Assembly (NCBI GenBank): GCA_036245525.1
Contig: BTPG01000004.1
Coordinates: forward strand, 53,409,945-53,473,944
Source of the DNA: Semisulcospira habei
Lineage: Eukaryota > Mollusca > Gastropoda > Semisulcospiridae
Direction of reading: 5' to 3'
Length of the DNA stretch: 64,000 nucleotides
Each line of letters starts with the position of its first letter. Position 1 is the first letter of the stretch. The notes below the pieces were generated by a model. The model was not told the origin of the DNA and did not search any database. It saw only the letters and a program-made list of their open reading frames with translations. Positions 35,314-44,651 of this stretch are shown one piece after another. A program made the translations under genes and the position numbers.

Positions 35314-36193
35314 TTGGCAGATTTCTTCATCTGGCTGTTCAGCGACCAGCAGTTAGCACCGATCACCATCCGGGGCTACCTGGCCATGATTGCCGACACG
35401 TACAGACACCTGGGACTGCCCGATCCGGGTTCCTGCAAAGAACTTGCCGACTTGATGGCCCACTTCGGTCTACAACATCCTGCCCTCTGATCCCTGGTGC
35501 CACGATGGGACCTGTCCTGGGTGCTCACTTGGCTCAACTCGCCCCGTTTCGAGCCGATCCAGTTGGCGCGGTTGCCGGACGTGACTCGGAAGACCTGCTT
35601 CCTTTTGGCCCTCGCGTCAGCCTCCAGAGTCAGCGAGCTGCATGCACGCCCTTTCAGCACGCCCCGCCTGTTTACAGTTTCGGGCTGACGGCTCAGTTCA
35701 GCTGCTTCCTGACCCGGCCTTCCTAGCCAAGACCAGATCGCTGTTGACGGCCCCTCAACCATTACGAGACCCAAGCTCCACCCCGGAGTCCAGACAACAG
35801 GACCCGGTGCGAGCCTTACGGGTGTACCTGCGCCGGACCAAGCCGATACGCAGGGAACGCACCCGCCTTTTCCTTCCTCTGTCCCCAGGTAGAAACGACA
35901 TCTCGGCCCAAACGATATCCTCCTGGCTCCGGTGGGTGATTCGATCTGCCTACCAGGAGCTTGCCCCTGATACAGCCAAACGCATGAGCATCAGGGCGCA
36001 CGAGATCAGAGCCATGGCCACAAGCCTAGCATTCGACCGAAACTGTGCGGTCAAAGACATTGTGGCGGCCGTGGGCTGTCGAGCGGAGACCACCTTCGCA
36101 CGCTTCTACCTGAGGGACCTCTCCAGCCAGCGCCAGAACCTATCGCTGGTGGAGGACATCGTGGCGGCGCAACACTCCCTCCCGGCGCCCTAG
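35314..36193 (+). pseudogene. DIRS tyrosine recombinase catalytic part (copy D2)
   Basis: It continues after the TAG with LADFFIWLFSDQQLAP, a second stop (TGA 35488-35490), then SASRVSELHA (Arg I), a one-base shift near 35643, then TISSWLRWVIRSAYQ, IRAHEIRAMATSLAF (HxxR) and FARFYLRDL (Tyr). In the conserved GWRAE motif before the Tyr the Trp is Cys (VGCRAE). It ends at 36193, just before the 3' UTR. All catalytic residues can be placed, but two stops and one shift make it inactive. Confidence 0.88.
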
Positions 36194-36311
36194 GCGCCGT
36201 AAGTATCTTTGCTAAAATTAGAGGGAGGTTGCGGGAGGGATGGCCGACTCGAGCGGCCAGGATGGCAGGGGATTGGGGTGTTATAGCGGCACCCGCCTCC
36301 TCCTCGGGATT

Positions 36312-36676
36312 CTTCCTTAAAGTAATACCATCGGTAATGTGTTCTGAGAAAACAAATGTATTTTTCATTAAAATGTATTTTTTTGAAAAATACTTACCGA
36401 TGGTATTACTTTAAGGAAATGGTTTCTTAGCTAGTCTAATTTTAGCCCAAAATTGTTGTGTACGAGTATGGTCACGATGGCAGGTGAGGGGCACCATAGC
36501 CTAGTCGGAAACCCGGTAGCCTCCCTTCCGGTTGAACCACGCATGCGCCACACCGCTCATACGCCAGTCAGTTTTCTTTGCGGACCAGCGGCAAGCGGGG
36601 CAGGTGGGTGGGACCTTCGAGTAATACCATCGGTAAGTATTTTTCAAAAAAATACATTTTAATGAAAAATACATTT
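36312..36676. repeat. D2 3' terminal structure with inverted segment
   Basis: The ICR at 36312-36410 joins the complement of the left end (TAATGTGTTCTGAGAAAAC) to the complement of the right end. The segment at 36411-36619 starts TTAAGGAAATGGTTTCTTAG, the same strand as the 5' leader at 30178, and ends with GGCAAGCGGGGCAGGTGGG. In copies D1, D3, D4 and D5 the segment starts with the complement of that end. The arms at 36367-36410 and 36620-36663 are inverted repeats of each other. Confidence 0.88.
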
Positions 36677-36827
36677 TTCTCCACAGTTCTGTATCAAAAT
36701 CAGCACTGCAATAAGGCGATCGTGAAAAACGCTGTCTGATTTTATGTCTTCCTGGGCATCACAGTATTCTGGGGCTGCCGAATAATGCATGTGATGTGGT
36801 AACAAGAGAAACTATTTGTTTCTGCAG

Positions 36828-36933
36828 ACGAACTGAAGCAGATGATGTCGGGAGGGCAGAAGAAGAGCAGAAAAAAGAGAAGTTTGGACATGGACGACGA
36901 CATGGACGTGATTCCAGGGAAGAAAGCTAAGAG
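36828..36933 (+). CDS. CEBPZ: CEBPZ, exon e
   Basis: The acceptor is TTTGTTTCTGCAG. It encodes (D)ELKQMMSGGQKKSRKKRS, then LDMDDDMDVIPGKKAKR, a basic, nuclear-localisation-like run flanking an acidic patch, as in the CEBPZ tail. The donor is GTGAAC at 36934 with split codon AG/G. In-phase joins to exons d and f support it. The D2 DIRS insertion ends only about 150 bp upstream of this exon. Confidence 0.85.
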
Positions 36934-37089
36934 GTGAACTTCATGTTTTGAAAAAAAGATGACAATAAAACATAGCAAAATTCAATAACCTCGTCACAGC
37001 AAGTGGACTCGCACTGTGTTTTTATCATTTAAAATGAATGTCCAAGATCCCCAGCCATCAACAGAATGTGGATCCGAAGGGGTGTCCTC

Positions 37090-37152
37090 AAGAGGCGTAG
37101 ATCATCATGAACCCCCTGCAACTGTGGGGGTCCATGAGGATCTATGTCTCAT
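37090..37152. repeat. Palindromic hairpin, family H2, copy 3
   Basis: GGCGTAGATCATCATGAACC on the left against a GTCCATGAGGATCTATG stretch on the right. About 60 bp downstream is CAGTAAAGGGTTAA, again a GGG/TTAA edge. Confidence 0.7.
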
Positions 37153-37266
37153 TTAGCTGGGTCAAGTTTGCTTTTTTTTTTTTTTTTTTTCGCAGTAAAG
37201 GGTTAAAGTAAAATATGGTAATGCTTTGTGGCAATCATGGCAGCACCTGGTGACAGACAGCATTAA

Positions 37267-37471
37267 CCCTTTAGCCCCGGGACCCTGCAGCAGGAGATGG
37301 ATTGACCATGATAATTCAAGGGTAGTGCCAGATTAGCTTGGCGCCTGCAGGCGCCAAGCTAATCTGGCACTACCCTTGAATTATCATGGTCGATCGATCC
37401 CATGCAACTGATACATAGTCGTTGGGCAACACCTCCAAAATTTGAGAAGTGGGAGCTTTGGGCTAAAAGGG
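37267..37471. mobile_element. piggyBac-like MITE, family H1, copy 4 (intact, TTAA target)
   Basis: TTAA at 37263-37266 and at 37472-37475. The element begins CCCTTTAGCCCC and ends GGGCTAAAAGGG (inverted ends). Inside, 37305-37395 is an almost perfect palindrome: ATAATTCAAGGGTAGTGCC, ATTAGCTTGGCGCC, GCAG, then the complement. A 205-bp element without coding. TTAA plus CCC/GGG termini indicates mobilisation by a piggyBac-type transposase. Confidence 0.8.
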
Positions 37472-39949
37472 TTAAATACAGTAAGTGTATTTGTTTTATC
37501 ACTAAGATTGTAGTTACTACCTTTGACAAGTCAAATGTTTGTTAAATTCCACTTTGCTCAGAGACCGATTGACTTGTTTGAGAACAGGTTTGTTTCTTCA
37601 AAAACATTACCGATGACATGACTGAATGGGAAGTGTCTACTACTTACTCATTCTAGCCTAAGAGCCAGTTGTGTTAAAACACAACCCGGGAGGCACTCGG
37701 GGAACCCCGAGGGGACCAAGAGTTGTCTCCCTATACCCACCACCCGGAAGCCGGGTACCCATAATCCCCCAGTCTAGTCTACTTAGGCGCACGATTCGGT
37801 CGTCTTGCGCTCGGCTCTAGCCTACGGACTTTGGTTTTTCGACCGGTTCTCGGGTTTCGGACTTGCTGTTGGAATGAAGAGCGGGAGATAGGATCGTTTC
37901 GTCGGCCCTGCCTGTGCTGCTGCGTGGCTTTCTCGTCCCCACTGCTTAGCGCCTACGCTTCGACCTCTGGTGAGCTGTCCGGTGAGCTTCGCCGGTCGTG
38001 CCAGGCGGGTTTCTACTCGACGTCTCCCCCCGTCCCCCTTCGGCGGAGAGGTAAGGTAGCGGGGTTGACCCTCGGCCGGTTCCCGGGCTGGGCACTGGTT
38101 TGTGCAGGTACGAAGTTTTTCGTCTTCTTCTCACTGTAATTGCGCGCCCACTCACTTTCGGTGAATCGTAGCGAAGTTTCCTACGCATTTGTACCTTGGG
38201 TGTGGAGAATTCGTTTACTCCATGGCCTGATTAGCTGGGTGGCACGGCTTGGGTCACGCCTTGTCATCGCGTAGTTTGTTCGGTACCAGCGCCTGTTCTG
38301 GCCCCTTTTCTGTTTTCGCTAGCGGGTGATGAATTTAAGCACACACTCGCTTACACAGGCATGCGCTGTGGACAAGTGCTCACGTACCTTAGAGAGTGGA
38401 TATACGTTCCGGCGGGCAGGTTGGGGGTTTACGCTCCTTGGCTGGGCGGGCCCCGCGTGACATGTCCACATAAAGTGGTGATTTACTGCCCCAGATGTTT
38501 TCTTGTCTTGGTTGTCATTGCGTATTGAGTTGTACAGCATGCGGCCGGTGTTGTTTTTTCCACACGCGATCACCCTTAGTAATGTTTGGGGCCTGTCTCC
38601 TTTTATGACAGGGGTTGGTACATATGTTGTTGCTCACCTTAGCGCTTGACGGCGGTGAATCTACCTCGTTACTGCACTGCTAGATTGCAGACGTGCAGTT
38701 TGGTACCTCGCTTCCGTCATGACGTATTCGTCTTTTGTGTACATATGTTGTTCCCTCGCCTTAGCGCTTGGCGGCAGTGGGCCTACTTGCTTACTGCACG
38801 GCTATTTGTAGGCATGCAGTTTGGTACCTCGCTTCTGTCATGACATGTTTGACTTTTGCTACATATGTTGGTTGCTCACCTTAGTGCTTGATGGCAGTGA
38901 GTCGACCTTGCTGCACTGCTGGCGTGCAGGCTTGACAGTCTGTTACCCCGCTTTGGTGCTTGTGTGTTTTGTTGTTACGAAGGCTACCTTTCGTGGCTTA
39001 GTCCCACAGGACTCGCCCGCAGGCCTTCGGGTGTGTTATCTGTTGCAGGGATGTGCATTCACATGGGTATTCACACAGATGACAGTGGCTAGTTCAGCCC
39101 CCAGGGGTCTTTCGCCACTGCACCGGATGCCCCGCTGACCATGCTTGCGTTGCAAGCGATCGGCACCGGGTTAGGCGCCTTCCGGACACCGCAGGTTTTC
39201 CGCACGACAACGGACTGACCTGGGGGAGAAGCCACACCGGATGTCACGACTAGTGCGCGAGCGTGGATCGTGGAGGCCGCTGCCAGGGGGAGCGCACGTG
39301 AACAGCCTCTGGCAAGGCCCGCTCGGTAAGACAATTACGCACACGTCCGACTTCTTAGGACGTTGCAGTACACTACCACCTTGAGAGGACAAGCAGCTTC
39401 TCGGCTGTAAGCACCAGCCCGGCTGCTACTGGTAGGTGTGTTCTTCATGTCCAGGCATCGCCCATTTGGGACTAGGCCTGTCTTCCGACACGGGAGGTGC
39501 CTCCTACCACATTGGGATGATTGTGTCACCTGGCCTCAGCAGCGCGGATGGCAGCATTGAAGCGTCTGCAGGCGGGAGCGACCTATGCTGTTGGTGCTTG
39601 AAGGATCCCGTTCCGCCCCGATGAAGAGGGGCATGCTGACGTCCTTCACGCAAGGCAGATGTGCCGGTGGCTGTCGGACAACCACTAGGTCGGGTCTCCT
39701 ATGTGCAGGATGTGGATACGCCATCCAACGTATCCTTGGCACCGGTCGCTTGAGACCAGGACGTCCCGGTGGGAAGCCCCACACCGGATTCAGTGGACAA
39801 GTGCACGAAATGGGCCTGGATCGACGAGGCCGCTTCCAGGAGGGAGCGCACCCGGACTAAGCCTTCCAAGAAGCCATGTCCACTATCGGTCCCACTTGTC
39901 TCCAAGAAAGCCCGCGGGATCCCGCTGGGGGTCCCCCTTACCAGCAAGA

Positions 39950-41560
39950 AAGCCCTCCTCCCTCGGAGCCCGGCTCAGAGACATTCACGTGCACGTCCAG
40001 GGACTCAAGGATGCTCGTCTCCAAGGAAGCGGAGACTACTATCGACACAGTTCCAGGCCACCTCATGTTTGGTGTGTTGCATTGGCCTACTGGTGACCTG
40101 CAAACGATGCAGAGGCTTCCAGTGGCCGTCGGATATCCATACAGTCTGTCTCCTGTGCGCTGGGTGTGCTTCCGACCACACTTGTGACGTCTGTGCTACC
40201 TGGCTGGAGCTACGATGGTCTAATCTCTGGAACTTATAGGAGGGAGCCTCCTACCCTCTCGGGTACTTGAAGATTGCCGAGACGCCTTCCGCTGTGCCCC
40301 CGGCACCGGACGTGCGAGACCAACTGGATCCGACACAGAAAACGCCACTGAGTAATCGAGGGTTTAGTGCACAGAGTGGGAGTTCAACCGTCAAGACCGC
40401 CTCCGTTAGAGAGCGCGCCCGGACACAGCTGGTGGAAATAACCCGCCTCTCCCAAGAGCCTGGTTTGGTGGGACGCTCGTGGCGTCCCTCCTCCACCGTC
40501 GTTCCCCACTCGTCTCTCAGGAAGCCGCCGGGATTCCGCTGGGGGTCCCCTGGCCGGCAAGAAACCCGCCTCTCCCAAGAGCCTGGTTCACAGAGACATA
40601 CACGCACTCGTCCGGAGCCTCCTGGTTGTGAAGAGCGTAGACACAGGGATTCTACTCGACGTTATCGCCCTCCCTCGCAAGATCATAGGAGGACCTTCCC
40701 GCTCGGGTGCTGGGAGATTACCGAGACGCCTTCCGCTGTGCCCCCGGCACGGGACGTGCGAGGCCAACTTGATCCGACACGGAAGACGCACTGAGTATTC
40801 AACGGTTAGTGCTCAGAAACCCGCCTCTCCCAAGAGCCTGGTTCATTCCCCACTCGTCTCTGGCCGCAGGGGTCCCCTTGCCGGCAAGCAACCCGCCTCT
40901 CCCAAGAGCCTGGTTCACGCACACGTACGGAGCCTCCTGTTGGCGAAGATCGTAGGCGCCGGGATTCTACTCACCGTTACCGCTCTGCTTCGCAAGATCG
41001 TAAGAGGACCTTCTCCACTCATCGATCGACGGATCAGGACTCCCTCGACTCAGACGGGTTTCGCCTTCTTCGCGTTCCCCATCTCGTTCGGACTCCCGTT
41101 CGTCCCGTTCCTCTTCCCATCGACCGGCCACTTCCCCTTCCCTCGTCCTCTCCGTTCCGTTCCTCCTCGTCACAGCCATTCTCCTCGTCAGGACCCGCCT
41201 TCGGCTCTCAGGAGACCCTCGCCGCGTCGCTCCATCTTTCGCTCTCCCCTTCGGAGGGAGTCTTCGACCTCTGCGGTTCGCCGTCAGCGGGTTTCCTTCC
41301 CTCGGAGCCCTCGTCGCCCTCCTCGGTCGCCGGTTCCAGACAGCGGGACTTCGACACCCTGAGTTTGACGGCTGACGACCCCTCGGACTGGTTGCTCGGA
41401 CGTCTCAGCCGTTCTCCTCTCCCTCTTCTTCGGCTTCCAGTGCTGCGGTTCCGTCAGTCCGTTTCTTCGGCGCGGATGGACACTCGGCCGGCGCTGGATG
41501 GGACATCCAAGCTCATCGCCGCCGCCCTGCTGCGGAAGTTGCCCGGCATCGCCACCTGAC
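39950..41560 (+). pseudogene. DIRS gag remnant with internal duplications (copy D4)
   Basis: The Cys motif is readable at about 40085-40200 (CKRCRGFQWPSDIHTVCLLC). Downstream, a block with GAGACGCCTTCCGCTGTGCC occurs at 40279 and again at about 40720, and ACCCGCCTCTCCCAAGAGCC recurs at about 40441, 40564, 40820 and 40890, with a further related block at 42220-42460. The Arg/Ser-rich part is at 40970-41350. The frame changes repeatedly. It appears to be a gag region amplified by local duplication. Confidence 0.7.
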
Positions 41561-43194
41561 TCGCTGGGGGTTCTCATCCATCGTGGACACTGGGGAACCA
41601 AGGCGCAGCCCCTTCTCCCTGACGTCTAACCATCTCGACAACTCTCATTGGGCACCCAGGGGGTGCCGGACTTCGGACAGGTGGTTCCGCTTGACTGTGC
41701 TCGTGGCGGAGGACCTAGCCACTACACGGAGTCGGATCTACGCACATTGGTCGTCTCTGAGCCCGGCTGCTCAAGCTACGCTTCCTACTTCCGTGATTCT
41801 TCTCGAGGTCCAACCCTCCGACCTTCGGACTTCGCGGACAAGAGCGTGCTTAGCTTGGATCCGACGCGGACTACTAGACCTTCTTCTGCTCGTGGGAGGA
41901 AGGATAGGTCACAGGAGCTTCTCCTCTCCGACAACGCGACAGCGGAGGTGTACTTCCAGGATCAGGGCAGCTGGCGATCCTCTGACCAGTGCGTACCCCC
42001 TACCCTGGTGCTTGGGGAAAGAACTTCAACTCCCTCCGTGCGTGACGCAACCTGGACCGACGGTAGATCTGGGCCAGTCTTCCCCGGTGGGACCAGTGGC
42101 TACACACGGAATGCACCAGGACACCTTCGGAGGATCGGCGCATGAGACCAGGATGATCCTGTGGAGGGTCTCCACAACGATTTCAGTGGACTAGGGCACA
42201 GGGTGGGGGTTTTGACCGACGAGGCCACTACCCGGACGGAGCGAGCCCGGACACAGCTTTGAGAAGCAGAGAACTCGCCTCACAGAGCCCAGTTCAGAGA
42301 GTCGCGCTTGGCGACGTCCCACGTCCAATCTCGGTACCCACTCGTCTCCAAGTAAGCCGCCGGGATCCTGCTGGGGGTCCACTTGCCGGCAGATAACCCG
42401 CCTCTCCTCAGAGCCCGGTTCGGAGAGACTTACACGCGCTCGTCCAGAGCCTCCTGTCGACTCACCTCGTGAGGAGTCATCGCATGCTACTTCTTGCCCT
42501 TGCAGCCATACGACGCCTGAGGGATGTTACCATGGTGGATTGGTTAACGAGCTTCAGGAGCTACGACTCGCCCGGTCTGCCTACAGTTCGAGGGAACAAT
42601 TACGTACAGCTCCTCTCGGACCATACCTTACCTGGACCGCCGCGCCTTGGTCCACGGGTTCACCTTGCGCCCGCTTACGGGGCGCTATTCCACCAGGAGA
42701 CCACGTAGCAAATCCCTGTACAAGCCTCACGTGTGCCTACGACATAGCCGTTCGCTACGGACGCGCTCGCCTCTTTGCCGGTGCTGGCACCACTGACGCT
42801 ACATGCCGGACTTTCTTCCTGGCTACGCTCAGTCATACGTTCTGAATTACAGGACCCCTCCCTCAGGGAGGTTAGAGGCTACAGTTACGTTATCACGGCA
42901 CTTGCATGGCCACGAACGTCACCTTCGTCAGGGACTGTACTGTCTTACACTTCGTGGCTACTGGAGGCTGGCGGGCAGGATGACTTCGCCCGCCTCGATC
43001 GCAGAGTTCTGCCAGGCCAGCGAGTCTCCTCGCTCTGGTGGGGGCCTTTTTGCGGGGGGCACAACTCCCTTCTGGCGCCTCAGCGCCGTAGGTATTCACA
43101 TGCCTAGGGTCGTCGGGAGTTTGCATTAGGGAGGACGGCCCTTGGGCCCTTAGGTGTGCTGGAACTCGGCACCCACCTCCTATTCGCAATTCTC

Positions 43195-43546
43195 CCATTC
43201 AGTCATGTCATCGGTAATGTTTTTGAAGAAACAAATTCATTTTTCTTTAAAAGGTATTTTTTCGAAAAATACTTACCGATGACATGACTCAAACGACCCT
43301 CCCACCTGCCCCGCTTGCCGCTGGTGCGCTAAGTATCCTGACTGAGGGATTATGGGTACCCGGCTTCCGGGTGGTGGGTATAGGGAGACAACTCTTGGTC
43401 CCCTCGGGGTTCCCCGAGTGCCTCCCGGGTTGTGTTTTAACACAACTGGCTCTTAGGCTAGAATGAGTAAGTAGTAGACACTTTCCATTCAGTCATGTCA
43501 TCGGTAAGTATTTTTCCAAAAAATACCTTTTAAAAAAATTGAATTT
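43195..43546. repeat. D4 3' terminal structure: ICR, segment, right arm
   Basis: ICR: AGTCATGTCATCGGTAATG (complement of the left end) joined to GTATTTTTTCGAAAAATAC and CTTACCGATGACATGACT (complement of the right end). The segment begins CCTCCCACCTGCCCCGC and ends with the inverted leader. The right arm contains ATCGGTAAGTATTTTT. Confidence 0.88.
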
Positions 43547-43623
43547 TTATTGCATGGACATTGAGCGTATGTCAAATGTCGCATTTACCACACATTTTTA
43601 ATCGGCTGTTTGCTGTCGTCCAG

Positions 43624-43754
43624 GAAATCTGGAAATGCCGGTGGGGGAATGTTTGCTGCGGCGGACGAGTTTGCCGACCTTCTAGAGGACAACGTGGATA
43701 CCACCTTGGGCACATTGGGTACAACCAGCGCCGTCAGCAACAAGGATAAAGCAG
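43624..43754 (+). CDS. CEBPZ: CEBPZ, exon f
   Basis: The acceptor is TGCTGTCGTCCAG. It encodes KSGNAGGGMFAAADEFADLL, then EDNVDTTLGTL and VSNKDKA. This matches the F(V/A)SAEEFxxLLDE...NKDKA block that precedes the CEBPZ C-terminal basic helix. The donor is GTCAGC at 43755, weaker than the others, with split codon G/CT to exon g. The right end of DIRS copy D4 lies less than 80 bp upstream, so that insertion sits very near the branch point region. Confidence 0.88.
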
Positions 43755-43844
43755 GTCAGCAGCAGCTCTTGCGACCTGAGTGCCATCTGCGGCAGGTTAC
43801 TTGACCATGATAGCTCAAAGGTGGTGCCTGATTGGTGTTGGCAG

Positions 43845-44170
43845 TTAACCCCTCCACTGCCCTTCCACCCGGGTCTGCCCTTGGGTGGGGTTTACTACTT
43901 TTTAGTTCCCAGGGTCACCCTGGTCAGCCCCACAGGGTGGGTGTTCCCCTCTATTCTGGGGCATGTGTTTCTGTGTACCCTTGGTCCATTCACCTGTATT
44001 TTCCTTTTTTAAACTCACCCTACTGTCTGTGCTGCCTGTAGCTCTTGATATTGGATGTGTGTTGCTAAATGGTCTTAGTTTTATTAGGCCCCATGTCGTA
44101 GGTTTATTCAACGTATTGGACCGGCTGGGAAAGCCTTGTTGCTGTCGGGACGTTAAGCAATGTACAACCA
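43845..44170 (+). repeat. SINE-like dispersed repeat, copy 4
   Basis: Same order of blocks as at 4845-5260 (GGGTCACCCTGGTCAGCCC to GGGACGTTAAGCAATGTAC) with a deletion before the tail. It lies in the CEBPZ intron after exon f and interrupts a half H1 hairpin at 43803-43836. Confidence 0.75.
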
Positions 44171-44264
44171 ACTTCCACTGCCAGTAATCGCAGGTTTTGT
44201 TTCTAAAAAAATCTGTCATTTCAATGCTATAGAACCCCAGCTGTCGTAAAAACATGGATACAGA

Positions 44265-44590
44265 GAGGGGTCAGCAAAAGACATAGATTCTCATGAGCCC
44301 CCGCCATTAGGTGCCAAACTAATGTGGCACTACCCTTGAATTATGATCAATTCATCTCCTGCTGTAGAGCGTCAGGGCTAAATGGGTTAAGTGAACAGTG
44401 GACTTTAGTTTTGACCAACTCAGTCACACTTGATACACTGCAGCAGAAGACAGTTTGACTGTGATAGTTCAATGGTTCTGATTTAGTGGTCAGCTGATAA
44501 GGATTTTCAAGGGTAGTGCCAGATTAGCTTAGCGCCTGCGAAGGTGCCAAGCTAATCAGGCACTATATTTGAACTTTCATGGTCACTCAA
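44265..44590. repeat. H2 half copy and two H1 hairpin remnants
   Basis: 44265-44300 is one arm of H2 (TTCTCATGAGCCCCCGCC). 44300-44395 is a half H1 (GTGGCACTACCCTTGAATTA) ending in GGGCTAAATGGGTTAA. 44505-44585 is a full H1 hairpin around TTAGCGCCTGCGAAGGTGCC. It appears that MITEs have inserted into or recombined with one another. Confidence 0.65.
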
Positions 44591-44651
44591 TTTACTGGAC
44601 GCAACTAGAGATTAATTTAAGGACTATTTCATGAAACTTAGCTTTGGGGTC

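Larger units (their letters stand above)
30144..36676 (+). mobile_element. DIRS copy D2, near full length, 6.5 kb, in a CEBPZ intron
   Basis: Left end TTTGTTTTCTC at 30144, leader to about 30970, gag 30969-33050, RT/RNase H 33300-35000, tyrosine recombinase 35150-36192, ICR 36312-36410, terminal segment 36411-36619, right arm to 36676. The ends carry ACCGATGGTATTACT, a subfamily of its own in this window. No target duplication is seen; only TTT is shared at both edges, as expected for tyrosine-recombinase insertion. Coding has a few stops and shifts. The terminal segment lies in the opposite orientation to that of the other copies. Confidence 0.92.
37589..43546 (+). mobile_element. DIRS copy D4, decayed, 6.0 kb, in a CEBPZ intron
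   Basis: Left end TTTGTTTCTTC at 37589; leader with GTGTCTACTACTTACTC and a GAG/GTAAGG donor-like site at 38050; gag remnants 39950-41560; short traces of RNase H (LLLSDNATAEVYFQDQG near 41920) and recombinase (42540-42960); ICR 43195-43289; segment 43290-43490; right arm to 43546. RT is essentially deleted. The leader start at 37640-37760 reappears inverted at 43371-43490, forming the long inverted terminal repeats. It is non-autonomous and shares ACCGATGACATGAC ends with D3, D5 and D6. Confidence 0.88.

Noticed and set aside
41583..42194. Independent gene in this stretch
   Set aside because: It lies within DIRS copy D4 and contains degraded RNase H-like traces only.
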